Of a stretch of DNA of 64,000 bases, positions 8,704 through 18,176 are shown piece by piece. Positions within the stretch are counted from its first letter, which is position 1; the number at the start of each line of letters is the position of its first letter. The translations under genes were made by a program, and so were the position numbers. The notes beneath the pieces were generated by a model. It ran no database searches. It had not been told where the DNA came from and saw nothing but the letters and a program-made list of their open reading frames with translations. This stretch comes from Zavarzinia aquatilis (lineage in GTDB: Bacteria > Pseudomonadota > Alphaproteobacteria > Zavarziniales > Zavarziniaceae). The stretch spans positions 533,762-597,761 of the forward strand of contig NZ_QGLE01000002.1 of the NCBI RefSeq assembly GCF_003173035.1, in the 5' to 3' direction.

Positions 8704-10415
8704 GCGAAGCCGCCCGCAGGCACGGGCCCCGCGGCCCGGCCCGGCGCCAGCACCCGCCGCAGGACCTCGTCCTTGGGACCGAAGGCGGCGACGGCGCCAT
8801 CGACCAGCATCAGGGCCTTGTCGGCATGGGTGAGGGCCGATGGGCGGTGGGTGACGATGATGGTGATCGCGCCAGAAGCCTTGGCGCCTGCAATGCCCCG
8901 GGACAGGGCCGCCTCGCCTTCGCCGTCGAGATTGGCGTTCGGCTCGTCCAGCAGCAGCAGGAAAGGACGGCGGAACAGGGCCCGGGCCAGGGCGATGCGC
9001 TGGCGTTGACCGGCCGAGAGTGCCATGCCGCCCTCGCCGATCTGCGTCTCGTAGCCATCGGCGAAGCCGCGCACCAATTGGTCGACGCCGGCCGCCCGGG
9101 CCGCCGCCAGTATATCTTCCGTCGTCGCCTGCGGGTCGAAGCGGGCGATGTTTTCAGCGATGGTGCCAGCGAAAAGGCCGACGGATTGCGGCAGAAAGCC
9201 GATGAAGCGGCCTGCCGCCGATGGCGACCATTGGCGCAATTCCGAACCATCGAGGCGGATGGAGCCCCGCAGCGGCGGCGACAGTCCGGCCAGGGTCCGC
9301 AGCAGGGTCGATTTGCCGGCACCGCTCGGCCCGATGATGCCGAGCACATCGCCAGCCTCAAGCTGAAAGGCGACGTCCTTGAGGACGAGACGGTGCCCGC
9401 CCGGCACGGCGACGGCAAGGCCGTTCACGGATAGTGCCCGCGCCGGTGCCGGCAGGTCGACCGAGACATGGGGTTCCGGGTGGGCGGCGAGCAGGGTCTC
9501 GATGCGGCGCCAGGCCTGTCGGGCGGCGATGAAGCCGCGCCAATGGCCGATCGCCAGTTCGACCGGCGCCAGTGCCCGTCCCAGCATGATTGAGGACGCA
9601 ATGATGACGCCGCCCGTGGCATCGCCCCGGATCACCAGATAGGCGCCGAGCGCCAGCATCAGGGATTGCAGCAGCAGCCGGAAACTCTTGGACAACGTAC
9701 CGAACAGAGCCGCGCCGTCGCCCCCCGTCAGATGGGCGGCGGCGGCCGAGGCCGTCGCCTGCCGCCAGCGTTCGCGCAGCGGTGCCTGCATACCGAGGGC
9801 GATCGCGGCATCGGCATTCAGGGCGGCGGCATCGCCGATGTCCTGGGCGGCGGCGGCCAATTGGTTGGTTGCGGCCTGCGGCCCCCGCCCCAGCCGGTCG
9901 GTCAGCACCGTCAACAGGGTGAGCACCAGAATGCCGAGCAGCCCGAGGGCGCCGAGCCAGGGATGCAGCACGAACAGCAGTCCGGCATAGAGCGGCATCC
10001 AGGGCAGGTCGAACAGGGCCCCCGGCCCCCCGCCCGCGAGAAACGCACGAATCTGTTCGAGATCGCGGAGCGGTCGGCCACCCCGCCCCCGCCCCACGGT
10101 CACGGTTTGGCGCAGGTCGGCATCGAACAGGGGCGGGCCCAGTGCCGCCGCCAGCAGGCCGGCGATGCGTGCGAACATGCGCGTTCGCACCAGATCAATG
10201 AGCCCCTGCACCAAATAGAGGAAGACGACGATCACGATCAACGCGACCAGGGTCTCCAGGCTGTGACTGGCGAGGACCCGATCATAGACCTGCAGCATGA
10301 ACAAAGGGCCGGTCAGCATCAGCAGATTGATCGCCCCGCTGAGCAACGCGATCAGGCCGAGCCAAGGACGGCAGCCGCGAAGGGCCGCCGCCGTCGGTCG
10401 ATCGGGATCCGCCAT
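8700..10415 (-). CDS. Type I secretion ABC transporter (PrtD-like) ATPase/permease
   Basis: About 571 residues from the ATG at 10415; a GTG 12 bases upstream is an alternative. An N-terminal membrane domain with about six helices (residues 25-310) is followed by an ATPase with Walker A GPSGAGKSTLL, signature LSAGQRQRIALARAL and Walker B FLLLLDEPNANLD. There is no C39 peptidase-like N-terminal extension, which fits exporters of RTX proteins carrying a C-terminal signal (PrtD/LapB-like) rather than bacteriocin exporters. It lies 18 bases downstream of the RTX gene on the same strand, so toxin and exporter form one operon. Confidence 0.9.
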   Translation of the reverse strand: MADPDRPTAAALRGCRPWLGLIALLSGAINLLMLTGPLFMLQVYDRVLASHSLETLVALIVIVVFLYLVQGLIDLVRTRMFARIAGLLAAALGPPLFDADLRQTVTVGRGRGGRPLRDLEQIRAFLAGGGPGALFDLPWMPLYAGLLFVLHPWLGALGLLGILVLTLLTVLTDRLGRGPQAATNQLAAAAQDIGDAAALNADAAIALGMQAPLRERWRQATASAAAAHLTGGDGAALFGTLSKSFRLLLQSLMLALGAYLVIRGDATGGVIIASSIMLGRALAPVELAIGHWRGFIAARQAWRRIETLLAAHPEPHVSVDLPAPARALSVNGLAVAVPGGHRLVLKDVAFQLEAGDVLGIIGPSGAGKSTLLRTLAGLSPPLRGSIRLDGSELRQWSPSAAGRFIGFLPQSVGLFAGTIAENIARFDPQATTEDILAAARAAGVDQLVRGFADGYETQIGEGGMALSAGQRQRIALARALFRRPFLLLLDEPNANLDGEGEAALSRGIAGAKASGAITIIVTHRPSALTHADKALMLVDGAVAAFGPKDEVLRRVLAPGRAAGPVPAGGFA

Positions 10416-10433
10416 CACCACGCCCACGCCGCG

Positions 10434-13400
10434 TCAAAAGATGTGGAAATGGTCCTGGCCGACGGCGGCCAGACCCTTGTCCTTCATCGCGCTTGCGCCG
10501 AGCCAGCCGAAGAGCCCCGGCACGTCGCTGGTCACCACCTCGCCGACATCCGCCAGCAGGCCGCCGACGGCCGAGCCGGCGGCACCAGCCAGGGCGCCGA
10601 TATCGCCAGTCAGGGCGGGGGCAAGACCGTCGACCAGGATGTCGCTCACAATCGGCAGGACATTGCCGGCCAGAAGGTCGGTCGCGACATCGGTCACGCC
10701 GACGATCGCGGCGGATACCGGCGGCAGCACAAAGTCGAAGATGTCGTCGGCGACAGCTTCCGGCAATTCCGCATCCATGGTCAGGGCCGGGGCCACGTCA
10801 TGGGCCAGTATGTCGCCGACCACAGGCAGGGTCGTCGCGACGAAATCGGCGGTCGCCGGCAGGGCGTCGGCCAATATCCGCGCGATCGCCGGCGCAAGAT
10901 GACCCCCCGTACCGTCCGCGATCGCGCCTAACCCCGCAAAAATATCGGCTCTGAGCGTGTCGAACCAGGCACCGGCGTCATCCTGCGCCGCCCCGGTCAG
11001 GATCGGCGAGACACCGTCGCGCAGCAGGGCGCCAATGGTCGGCAGGACATCGTCGACCAGCACCTCGGTCACCGGACCGACCAGCGTGTCGACGGCACCG
11101 GTCAAGGTCGGCACGGCGAAGGTCAGGGCTTCGCTCAGCAGGATGTCGAGGTTCTCGAAATCGCCGGTAAGGGCGGGGACCAGGCCGTCGACGATGAACT
11201 TCTGGTTGATCGCTGGAACCACGTCGTTCAGCAGGAAGTCGCTCAACACTGGCAACAGGATTGAAAGGACGTCGCCCGTCGCCGGCAGCAGCAGATCGGC
11301 GATTCCATCGACCACCAGCCCGGCGGCGCTCAGGGACGCGGCCAAGGCGGGACCAAGGGCGGCGAAATCGCCGGTCAGCAGGGGCACCACGCCTTCGCCG
11401 ACCAGGGCTACGAGGAAGGGGCTCAGGTCCTCGACCACGAATTCCGTCAGCACCGGCACCAGGAGTTCCACCACCTCCAGCACGGCGGGCGCGACCTTCT
11501 CGTTCATCGTGCCGATCGACTGGGCGAAGTTGGCGACGATCAGATTCAGCGCGGTCAAAATGTCGAGATCGCCATTTTCGAGCCAGACCTCGAAGGACGT
11601 CGGCGACCATTCGGTGCCATCGTCGAAACGGATCACCTCGATCCCGCCATAGCTGCCGCCAGCAAGGCCGCCCTTCAGGGTGATCACGGCGCCGTCGCCG
11701 GCCCCTTCGTGGCTCGCCGCGATGGTGATCAGGATATCGGTGCCGTCGGCGGTGAAGCGGACCGCCGACGTTGCCACCCCGCGCAACTCGAGGACGTCGG
11801 CCTTGTCGGCCTCGCCCGTCTCCGCGATCGTATCGTCGCCGTCACCCCTCATGTAACGATAGATGTCGTCGCCGGTACCGCCGCGCAGCAGGTCGGCGCC
11901 GGCCCGCCCTTCGATCAGGTCACCGATCCCGCTGCCGTCGAGCGTATCGTCGTGGCGGGTACCCCTATGAGTGACGATCGTCCCGTCGCTCGCTTCGGCC
12001 CGATTCAGCAGATTGGCCCGACTCCAGACCCGCCCATCGTCGAACACGATGCGCTCAATGCCGCCGTCCGGATCGAACTGGTCGGTCAGGTAGATGCGGT
12101 CGCCCGGGCTGTCGCTGAACAGCAGGATCATCCTGTCCGCATGTTCGATCACGCGGACCCGTGCGGGCAGGATGTGGGCGAGGATCAGGGTATCGATGTC
12201 AGATGATGACCCGCCATCCGCGATCTGGTCGACGCCATCGCCCTTGGCGAAGTAATATGTATCACTCCCTCGGCCGCCGACGATGCCATCATCGCCCAGT
12301 CCACCGGCGATTTCGTCGTCTGTTCCAAAGCCCCGGATCGTATCGTCGCCACCGGTCGATGTCCGGTCGAGCAACTCCCGGCGCAGGTCTGCCTTGCTCC
12401 AGACCACGTCGTCGTCGAAGGCGATGCGATCGACCCCATAACCGTAGTCCCAGTCGAGCGACAGGCTGAGAAAGATGGAGCCTGCATCATTCGCTTCCGT
12501 CGACGAAGCCGGTATTTGGAGCGTTACATTATCGCCGTCTTCGCGCGACAAGGATATCTGATGGGAGGTGACGCCCTGAAGCACCAGTGTATCGGCGCCA
12601 TTGGAATAGGACGAATCCGAAACCGTGTCGTGGCCGTCGCCCCTTGTATAGAGATAGATATCGTCGCCGGCACCGCCCTGCAACTCGTCGTCACCGGCGC
12701 CGCCCGCCATGACGTCCTTGCCGGAAGTCCCAGTGAGATGGTCATTCCCCGGCGTACCCGCCGTCACCGGGACACCCTGATATACCGCCTCGAAGACGTC
12801 GGTGACGGCTTGCGAAACGCCGTAATCGCCCATGATCCGGATCGCGACCTGGGCCAGGGCTTCATCGGACCTGGCCGCGAAATCGGTCTGCAGCATGGCG
12901 GCGATGGCGGCGATATCGGTAATGTCGTCGATGCCGAGGCTGGCAGGGCCGTAATCCTCGTCCGCGTAATAGGGGGTGGCGCCATCGATCACGATGTGGC
13001 GGATCACCGCCTCGAAATCGCCGAACAGGGAATCCGTGGCGTGGTCGTAAACCAGCCACATGAAGGCCGTCGCCGGTGGCTCGAAGCTGCCGGTCTCGCC
13101 GTCCTCGACCCAGAGCTGATAGGCGGCGACATTGACCTGCGCCATGAAGCGGGCGGTCATCGAGCCGACGATGGCGGCATAATAGGATTCGAGGGCATTG
13201 CCCGCGTTCCAGCGCGGATCGCTGGCGCCGCCATAGGCGACGAAGGGAACGCCGTGGACTTTCTCAAGGAAGGCCAGGTGGCGGCCGTCGACATAGGGGC
13301 CCCGGCCATCGCTCGGTACATCCTCGACCCCGGCCCAGCGCAGCAGGAATTGCTCCACCGTGTCGGCCATCACCTGATAGTCGCCGTCATGGGCATTGCG

Positions 13401-15440
13401 GACGAAGGCTTCGACGTCGGCGCGCAGCGATTCATCCGCCGCCATGGCCGTCTGGAAACTCGACAGGTCGCCATAGCCGACCAGATTGGGCAGCACCGCG
13501 ACGTCGGCGGGGGGCGGCGTCTCGTCCTCGTCCGGGTCGATGGCATTGGTCTGGTCGTTCTCGAACCAGACATCGTAGATGGCGCCAGAGCCGCCCGCTC
13601 CCTGATAGGTGCCCTCATGGCTGATCCAGTTGCCGCCGACCCAGCGATCGACGAAGGCGGCGCCGAGGTCGATCGAGGTCACGCCCGCGCTCGCCAGGGA
13701 CGTCAGTTCGCCGGCGTCGGTAACACCGTCGCCATCCTGGTCGCGCCACAGCACAAGATCGGCGAAGATCGCGTCCTTAGCGTCGATCACGCCGTCGGCA
13801 TTCCCGTCGTGGACCGCCAGCGCGGCGAAACCGTCCTCGTCCTGGCCGCCGAAGAGTTCGGAGAGATCGTCGATCTTTCCGTCGCCGTCGACGTCATGGG
13901 CCAGGAAGGCATCGTCCGCGCCGATCCAGGCCGTCGCCTCGGCACGGCCGTCCTCGTCCAGATCGAAATGCGCCGAACTGTCGTCGAAGGCGATGAGATC
14001 GAGGCCGTCCCCATCCATGTCGAGAACCAGCGGCGAGATCACCGGGCTGTAGAAGATGTTCGCGAGACCCTGCCAGAAGGAGCCGAATTCGCCGTTCGCC
14101 ATGTCGGTGAGGATCTTGTCCCCCAGTTCGGCAAGGTTGGTGATGGCATCATAGACACCATAGGCCGCCCAGAAGGCGGACATGGCCGCGGCGCCGATCG
14201 GCCCCGCGACGGCGCCCGCCAGCGCAATGCTGGAAAAAGCGAGGCCGGCGCTGAGAACCGCCGAAGCACCATAATTGATGACATTCTGGCGGAAATCGCT
14301 CCAGTCACCGGTATTGATGCCCTTTTTCAGCGAGTCATAGGAAACATTGAGGAATTCGCCGACATCGCCGATGAACCCGCCCCCCACGCCCGTCAGGATA
14401 TGATTGAAGCCCGCATGGATATCGGCGCGGACCTGGGGCGAGAAATCGCCGAGATGCTGGGGCAGGTCGCCGTCATAACGCTCCATGCGCGAGATGTTCT
14501 CCACCAGGGCGTCCATCGTCCGGTCCGGATCGAGATGGTTCGGCAAGGGGGTGTCGAGCGCGTGCTGGGCGACGGCGTTCTCCAGTGCGACCCTGGTGCT
14601 GTCGTAGTCAATATGGTTCGGAAAGACGTCGCCATGCTTGCCGGCATCATAGGTCGCGGCGCGCCCGAGGGCGGCGACCTTCTGCCGGACGTCAAGCGAG
14701 TCGCGCTGCCCGTCGGCGATCAGTCCCCGGACCTCGGCGATATCTGCGGCGTATTTATTGTATTTCGCCTCGGGCAGGTCGCCCGCCGCATGGGTGGTCT
14801 CCACCAGACTCTCGATGGCGTCGAGGCGCGCCTCACTGTTGCTCCCGCTGCCGGCATCGGTCAGGGTCGCATCGAAATTGGACTGGTGGCCGCCCTGCTC
14901 GAAACTGGGAACGAAAACCTTCAACGGGTCGTTGTGACCATTGTAGTTCCCGTCCTTGAACAGGGCATAGGCCTCCTTTAGCGTCGCCGCATAATCCAAC
15001 TTGCCCGAGATCGGCATCAGGTTGCCTTTGTAGGTCATGGTGCCCATCGAGACGCGGGTGGCGAACTCGTGCAGATTCCAGAGTGCGTTCTGTTTTTGTG
15101 TCTTGCCCAACGACGCGTCGTCGATGATGGCGGAAATCTGCTCACGTATGAAACCGTTGTACCCTTGATGGCTGCCCGACGGGTGCAGCCCGCCGCCGAA
15201 GCCGGCGTCGGCAAGCCTGGAATCGCCATTCAGATAGGATTGAAGTACCTGCGCGGCGGCTGCCGGATCGGTGAAAAGCGCGATCTTGTTGCCATTGGCG
15301 TCGAGCAAGATGGATTTGCTGGCACCTTCGAATATCTCCTCCAATGCCATGGCAAACGTCGGGTTGCTCAGAATTTCTCTCGGAAAAATATGGTGAATCT
15401 GAAAGGAGAAGGATGTCACCGAATTCGTTCCAGAAACCAT
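10434..15440 (-). CDS. Giant RTX protein with an N-terminal AHH-type nuclease motif
   Basis: 1668 residues from the ATG at 15440, chosen because GAGGAGG lies about 7 bases upstream. Residues 10-110 carry FQIHHIFPREIL and LHPSGSHQGYNGFI, the paired His motifs of AHH nucleases (HNH/Endo VII superfamily). Next come a helical region, a hydrophobic stretch (about 375-440), and a FrpC-like calcium part (about 465-600; LVLDMDGDGLDLIAFDD, HDVDGDGKIDDLSELFGG). Three glycine-rich RTX blocks follow (about 905-1260; e.g. GGAGDDELQGGAGDDIYLY). The last about 370 residues are an aliphatic repeat region ending DHFHIF, suitable as a type I secretion signal. Likely an exported nuclease toxin: domains are seen, toxicity is inferred. 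Confidence 0.85.
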   Translation of the reverse strand: MVSGTNSVTSFSFQIHHIFPREILSNPTFAMALEEIFEGASKSILLDANGNKIALFTDPAAAAQVLQSYLNGDSRLADAGFGGGLHPSGSHQGYNGFIREQISAIIDDASLGKTQKQNALWNLHEFATRVSMGTMTYKGNLMPISGKLDYAATLKEAYALFKDGNYNGHNDPLKVFVPSFEQGGHQSNFDATLTDAGSGSNSEARLDAIESLVETTHAAGDLPEAKYNKYAADIAEVRGLIADGQRDSLDVRQKVAALGRAATYDAGKHGDVFPNHIDYDSTRVALENAVAQHALDTPLPNHLDPDRTMDALVENISRMERYDGDLPQHLGDFSPQVRADIHAGFNHILTGVGGGFIGDVGEFLNVSYDSLKKGINTGDWSDFRQNVINYGASAVLSAGLAFSSIALAGAVAGPIGAAAMSAFWAAYGVYDAITNLAELGDKILTDMANGEFGSFWQGLANIFYSPVISPLVLDMDGDGLDLIAFDDSSAHFDLDEDGRAEATAWIGADDAFLAHDVDGDGKIDDLSELFGGQDEDGFAALAVHDGNADGVIDAKDAIFADLVLWRDQDGDGVTDAGELTSLASAGVTSIDLGAAFVDRWVGGNWISHEGTYQGAGGSGAIYDVWFENDQTNAIDPDEDETPPPADVAVLPNLVGYGDLSSFQTAMAADESLRADVEAFVRNAHDGDYQVMADTVEQFLLRWAGVEDVPSDGRGPYVDGRHLAFLEKVHGVPFVAYGGASDPRWNAGNALESYYAAIVGSMTARFMAQVNVAAYQLWVEDGETGSFEPPATAFMWLVYDHATDSLFGDFEAVIRHIVIDGATPYYADEDYGPASLGIDDITDIAAIAAMLQTDFAARSDEALAQVAIRIMGDYGVSQAVTDVFEAVYQGVPVTAGTPGNDHLTGTSGKDVMAGGAGDDELQGGAGDDIYLYTRGDGHDTVSDSSYSNGADTLVLQGVTSHQISLSREDGDNVTLQIPASSTEANDAGSIFLSLSLDWDYGYGVDRIAFDDDVVWSKADLRRELLDRTSTGGDDTIRGFGTDDEIAGGLGDDGIVGGRGSDTYYFAKGDGVDQIADGGSSSDIDTLILAHILPARVRVIEHADRMILLFSDSPGDRIYLTDQFDPDGGIERIVFDDGRVWSRANLLNRAEASDGTIVTHRGTRHDDTLDGSGIGDLIEGRAGADLLRGGTGDDIYRYMRGDGDDTIAETGEADKADVLELRGVATSAVRFTADGTDILITIAASHEGAGDGAVITLKGGLAGGSYGGIEVIRFDDGTEWSPTSFEVWLENGDLDILTALNLIVANFAQSIGTMNEKVAPAVLEVVELLVPVLTEFVVEDLSPFLVALVGEGVVPLLTGDFAALGPALAASLSAAGLVVDGIADLLLPATGDVLSILLPVLSDFLLNDVVPAINQKFIVDGLVPALTGDFENLDILLSEALTFAVPTLTGAVDTLVGPVTEVLVDDVLPTIGALLRDGVSPILTGAAQDDAGAWFDTLRADIFAGLGAIADGTGGHLAPAIARILADALPATADFVATTLPVVGDILAHDVAPALTMDAELPEAVADDIFDFVLPPVSAAIVGVTDVATDLLAGNVLPIVSDILVDGLAPALTGDIGALAGAAGSAVGGLLADVGEVVTSDVPGLFGWLGASAMKDKGLAAVGQDHFHIF

Positions 15441-15504
15441 GACCATCCTCCTCGTTCAATTCATGTGGTCGCAGCCGGATCTCAATGGGACCGCGCGGGT
15501 GTCG

Positions 15505-16152
15505 TCACTGCCCTTCGATCCGGCATCGAAACAGGCCGAGATATCGTGTCAATTTGGCATCGCGGAGCGCGGTCACCAGCCGATCGCTCAGGAAGAAAGC
15601 CCGCGTGAATCTTGGCTCCTCAGTCCAGAGATCGACACCTTCGAGCGCATTGGCGCTCAAGGCGATGTCGTCGTTCTTTGGGGCCAAGGAAAGCGCCCAA
15701 ATGTCCTGATTGGGATAGACCTTGTTGGCCCGCGGCGAGGCGTCAGCCAGAAAGCTCGCTTTCCGTTCTCCGAAGTTGAGGCAGTAATATTCGCCCTCTA
15801 CCGGTGTCTTGCGGTCGTGTTGATAGACCCTGGTGGGATAGAGCGACGTGTGCCCCAGATCGAACTGGCGAAGAACATCCGCCATCGCCGCCGACACCAC
15901 CCAGTAACCAAGTGCATCGCAGAAATCGGGAAGTTTATTTATTTTCTTGAGCGAGTACTTGCCATAGAGTTCCGCCGGAAACCGTTCTGCCGGCAGGGCT
16001 TCACCGCGTTGATTGCGGGTCATCGTGTCGGCCAGCCAGCGCAGGTCATTCCAGCGCGGGTCGATCAAGTTTCCCTCGGGTGTCACATACCGGACGAGCA
16101 TCGTATTCATGAACGCGCGGCTGACCCAGGCGCAGGGTTCGGTCTTCTTCAT
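15505..16152 (-). CDS. Imm11-like immunity protein, copy 1
   Basis: 215 residues, cytoplasmic, no signal peptide. The sequence style (FCDALGYWVVSAAMADVLRQ, then EGEYYCLNFGERKASFL, ending FFLSDRLVTALRDAKLTRYL) resembles the Imm11/DUF1629 family of polymorphic-toxin immunity proteins. It lies 64 bases upstream of the RTX-AHH toxin gene on the same strand, with AGAAGGAG before its ATG. Its first about 130 residues are almost identical to copy 2, while the C-terminal part differs at scattered positions. The expected role is to bind and block the nuclease in the producer cell. Family assignment is by pattern memory and moderate. Confidence 0.65.
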   Translation of the reverse strand: MKKTEPCAWVSRAFMNTMLVRYVTPEGNLIDPRWNDLRWLADTMTRNQRGEALPAERFPAELYGKYSLKKINKLPDFCDALGYWVVSAAMADVLRQFDLGHTSLYPTRVYQHDRKTPVEGEYYCLNFGERKASFLADASPRANKVYPNQDIWALSLAPKNDDIALSANALEGVDLWTEEPRFTRAFFLSDRLVTALRDAKLTRYLGLFRCRIEGQ

Positions 16153-16347
16153 CGGGGGGCTCCTTCTCCTGGACGGCCACGGCCGGAATCGGCTGCCGGC
16201 CGGGAGAAGCCGATCGTACGGCGCACAGCCGATTCCTTGCCTTCAGGGCCATACAGGGACCGGTCGCGATGGGCAAGCCCGCACCGAAGCGGCCGGGGAC
16301 AGCCGAAGTCCATACAGACGTATTCGGATGTTTCACAGGCCGAAATC

Positions 16348-16575
16348 TCAAGCCGGAAGTCCGCCGAAAGCGGCCCATCGCCGCTGTTCGGGGATGTGCT
16401 TTTGCGCGTCCCGCAAAAGCAATGCGCGCAGCCGCTCCCCATCGCGGATGGCCTTTCGGCCGGCACTGGCAGGCGCATACCGGATTTGACGATGGGGCTC
16501 ATCGAGAAGCCATTCCGAATTGTCATAAAGCGTTTCACGGAACAGATCGGCTGCATCATTGAAATCGAAACTACC
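16348..16575 (-). pseudogene. Coding-like remnant upstream of immunity copy 1
   Basis: A frame of about 75 codons with protein-like composition (NDAADLFRETLYDNSEWLLD ... RRWAAFGGLPA) ends at 16348. It has no ATG, GTG or TTG start before an in-frame stop at 16576-16578. The matching position upstream of copy 2 (about 17560-17640) has the same DNA in a more broken form, with a stop after a few codons. A small gene may once have preceded each immunity gene in the repeat unit and has decayed. Its function is unknown; it could be an old toxin C-terminus. Confidence 0.35.
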
Positions 16576-16730
16576 TTAGGAACTCATTCGTGGGCGCAGA
16601 GTCCCGATTCCCCCCATATCACCGACGAAATCGGAATTTTAGACCACTTTTGGTTGTTTCGCGGTTAATCGAATGGGACATGCAGCGTTATGGACCCAGA
16701 CAAGGGCGGGTTCCCGACAGGCCCCTATTG

Positions 16731-17381
16731 TCAGATCTCAGGGATGATCCGGCATCGAAACAGGCCGAGATATCGTGTCAATTTGGCATCGCGGAGCGCG
16801 GTCACCAGCCGATCGCTCAGGAAAAAGGCCATGGTGAACCGTGGCTCCTCGATCCAGAGAGCGACGCCTTCGAGCGCGCGTGCACTCAAGGCGAGATCAT
16901 CGTTCCGCGGATCCCCGGTGAGCGCCCAAATGTCCTGATTGGGATAAACCTTGTAGGCCCGCGGGGAGGCGTCAGGCAGGAAGCTCGCCTTCCGTTCTCC
17001 GAAGTTGAGGCAGTAATACTCGCCTTCCACCGGTGTCTTGCGGTCGTGTTGATAGACCCTGGTGGGATAGAGCGAGGTTCGCCCCAGATCGAACTGGCGA
17101 AGAACATCCGCCATCGCCGCCGACACCACCCAGTAACCAAGTGCATCGCAGAAATCGGGAAGTTTATTTATTTTCTTGAGCGAGTACTTGCCATAGAGTT
17201 CCGCCGGAAACCGTTCTGCCGGCAGGGCTTCACCGCGTTGATTGCGGGTCATCGTGTCGGCCAGCCAGCGCAGGTCATTCCAGCGCGGGTCGCTCAAGTT
17301 TCCCTCGGGTGTCACATACCGGACGAGCATCGTATTCATGAACGCGCGGCTGACCCAGGCGCAAGGTTCGGTCTTCTTCAT
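16731..17381 (-). CDS. Imm11-like immunity protein, copy 2
   Basis: 216 residues, a tandem duplicate of copy 1. The N-terminal portion is nearly identical, and the differences cluster after about residue 125 (for example WALTGDPRNDDLALSARALE against WALSLAPKNDDIALSANALE, and the ending CRIIPEI against CRIEGQ). The upstream sequence with the ribosome site is also duplicated. It is about 580 bases upstream of copy 1. It may confer immunity to a variant toxin, or act as a reservoir. Both copies retain full reading frames, which argues for selection. Confidence 0.65.
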   Translation of the reverse strand: MKKTEPCAWVSRAFMNTMLVRYVTPEGNLSDPRWNDLRWLADTMTRNQRGEALPAERFPAELYGKYSLKKINKLPDFCDALGYWVVSAAMADVLRQFDLGRTSLYPTRVYQHDRKTPVEGEYYCLNFGERKASFLPDASPRAYKVYPNQDIWALTGDPRNDDLALSARALEGVALWIEEPRFTMAFFLSDRLVTALRDAKLTRYLGLFRCRIIPEI

Positions 17382-17801
17382 CGGGGGGCTCCTTCTCCTG
17401 CACGACCAGGGCCGGAATCGGCGACCTATTGCTTGCCTTCAGGTTCCGACAGGGGCCAGCCGCGGCGGGCGGGCCCGCACCGAAGCCGCCGGGCGCAGCC
17501 GAAGTCCATATAGATGCATTGGGTCGTTTCGCGGGCCGAAATCTCGGACCGGAAGTCGCCGGTGGGGAGCCATCGAGAAGCCATTCGGAATTGTCATCAA
17601 GCGCCTGGCAGGCACCATTCGCTGGCATCGTTTGAGTTTAAACTACCTTAAGAACGCATTCCTGGGGCACGCCCCCCACTTCCCCCACATCGTCGACGAA
17701 ATCGGAATTTTAGACCGCTTTTGGTTGTTTCGCGGTTAATCGAATGGGACGTACATCGTTATGGCCCCAGACAAGGGCGGGTTCCCGACAGGCCCCCATT
17801 G

Positions 17802-17886
17802 TCAGATCTCAGGGATGATCCGGCATCGAAACAGGCCGAGATATCGTGTCAATTTGGCATCGCGAAGCGCGGTCACCAGCCGATCG
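17802..17886 (-). pseudogene. Truncated third immunity copy (3' end only)
   Basis: The last about 27 codons of the immunity gene (RLVTALRDAKLTRYLGLFRC and the copy-2-type ending) are repeated here, together with the copy-2 downstream flank at about 17710-17801. Identity stops abruptly at 17886 after GCCGATCG, where the tail of an IS3-family transposase begins. Insertion or recombination at an IS element therefore removed the rest of a third copy. Confidence 0.75.
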
Positions 17887-17998
17887 GCAACATCCCGCCA
17901 GCCGAGGCCGAACAACGCAGGCGGGACGAGCAAGAGCAGGCGGCCTTCGCCGCCTGACTCAAAACACCAAGCTCCCGACAAACCCGGCGCGGTTCGGC
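17887..17998 (+). mobile_element. IS3-family transposase tail and right end (remnant)
   Basis: From the junction with the truncated immunity gene, the plus strand reads GNIPPAEAEQRRRDEQEQAA and then a stop, which resembles the C-terminus of IS3-family OrfB proteins (…IGNIPPAEAE…). It is followed by CTCCCGACAAACCCGGCGCG, which looks like the right terminal repeat of such elements. The rest of the element is missing. From about 17999 to 18176 I see no gene. Confidence 0.55.
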
Positions 17999-18176
17999 AG
18001 CGATCTCCGTGCGGATTACCTCTGCATCATGCCCCTTGTCGGCGGGCAGCGCTCGATACCGTCGGCCAGCATTCGGGACAGCAGGCCCGTGGCATCTGGC
18101 GCGCGACCTGAAGGTCAAGCCACCGCGCGACAGGCCCGAGCCCCTCGTGCTCCAGACTCCCTTTATTTTTTGAAGC

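Noticed and set aside
12516..14981. An 821-codon open frame antisense to the RTX gene
   Set aside because: Product is low-complexity in Asp/Gly/Arg with no family resemblance; it mirrors the codon bias of the GC-rich RTX gene on the other strand.
16660..17886. Tandem repeats that might suggest a CRISPR-like array
   Set aside because: Units are about 1 kb and each contains an immunity gene; there are no short spaced repeats.
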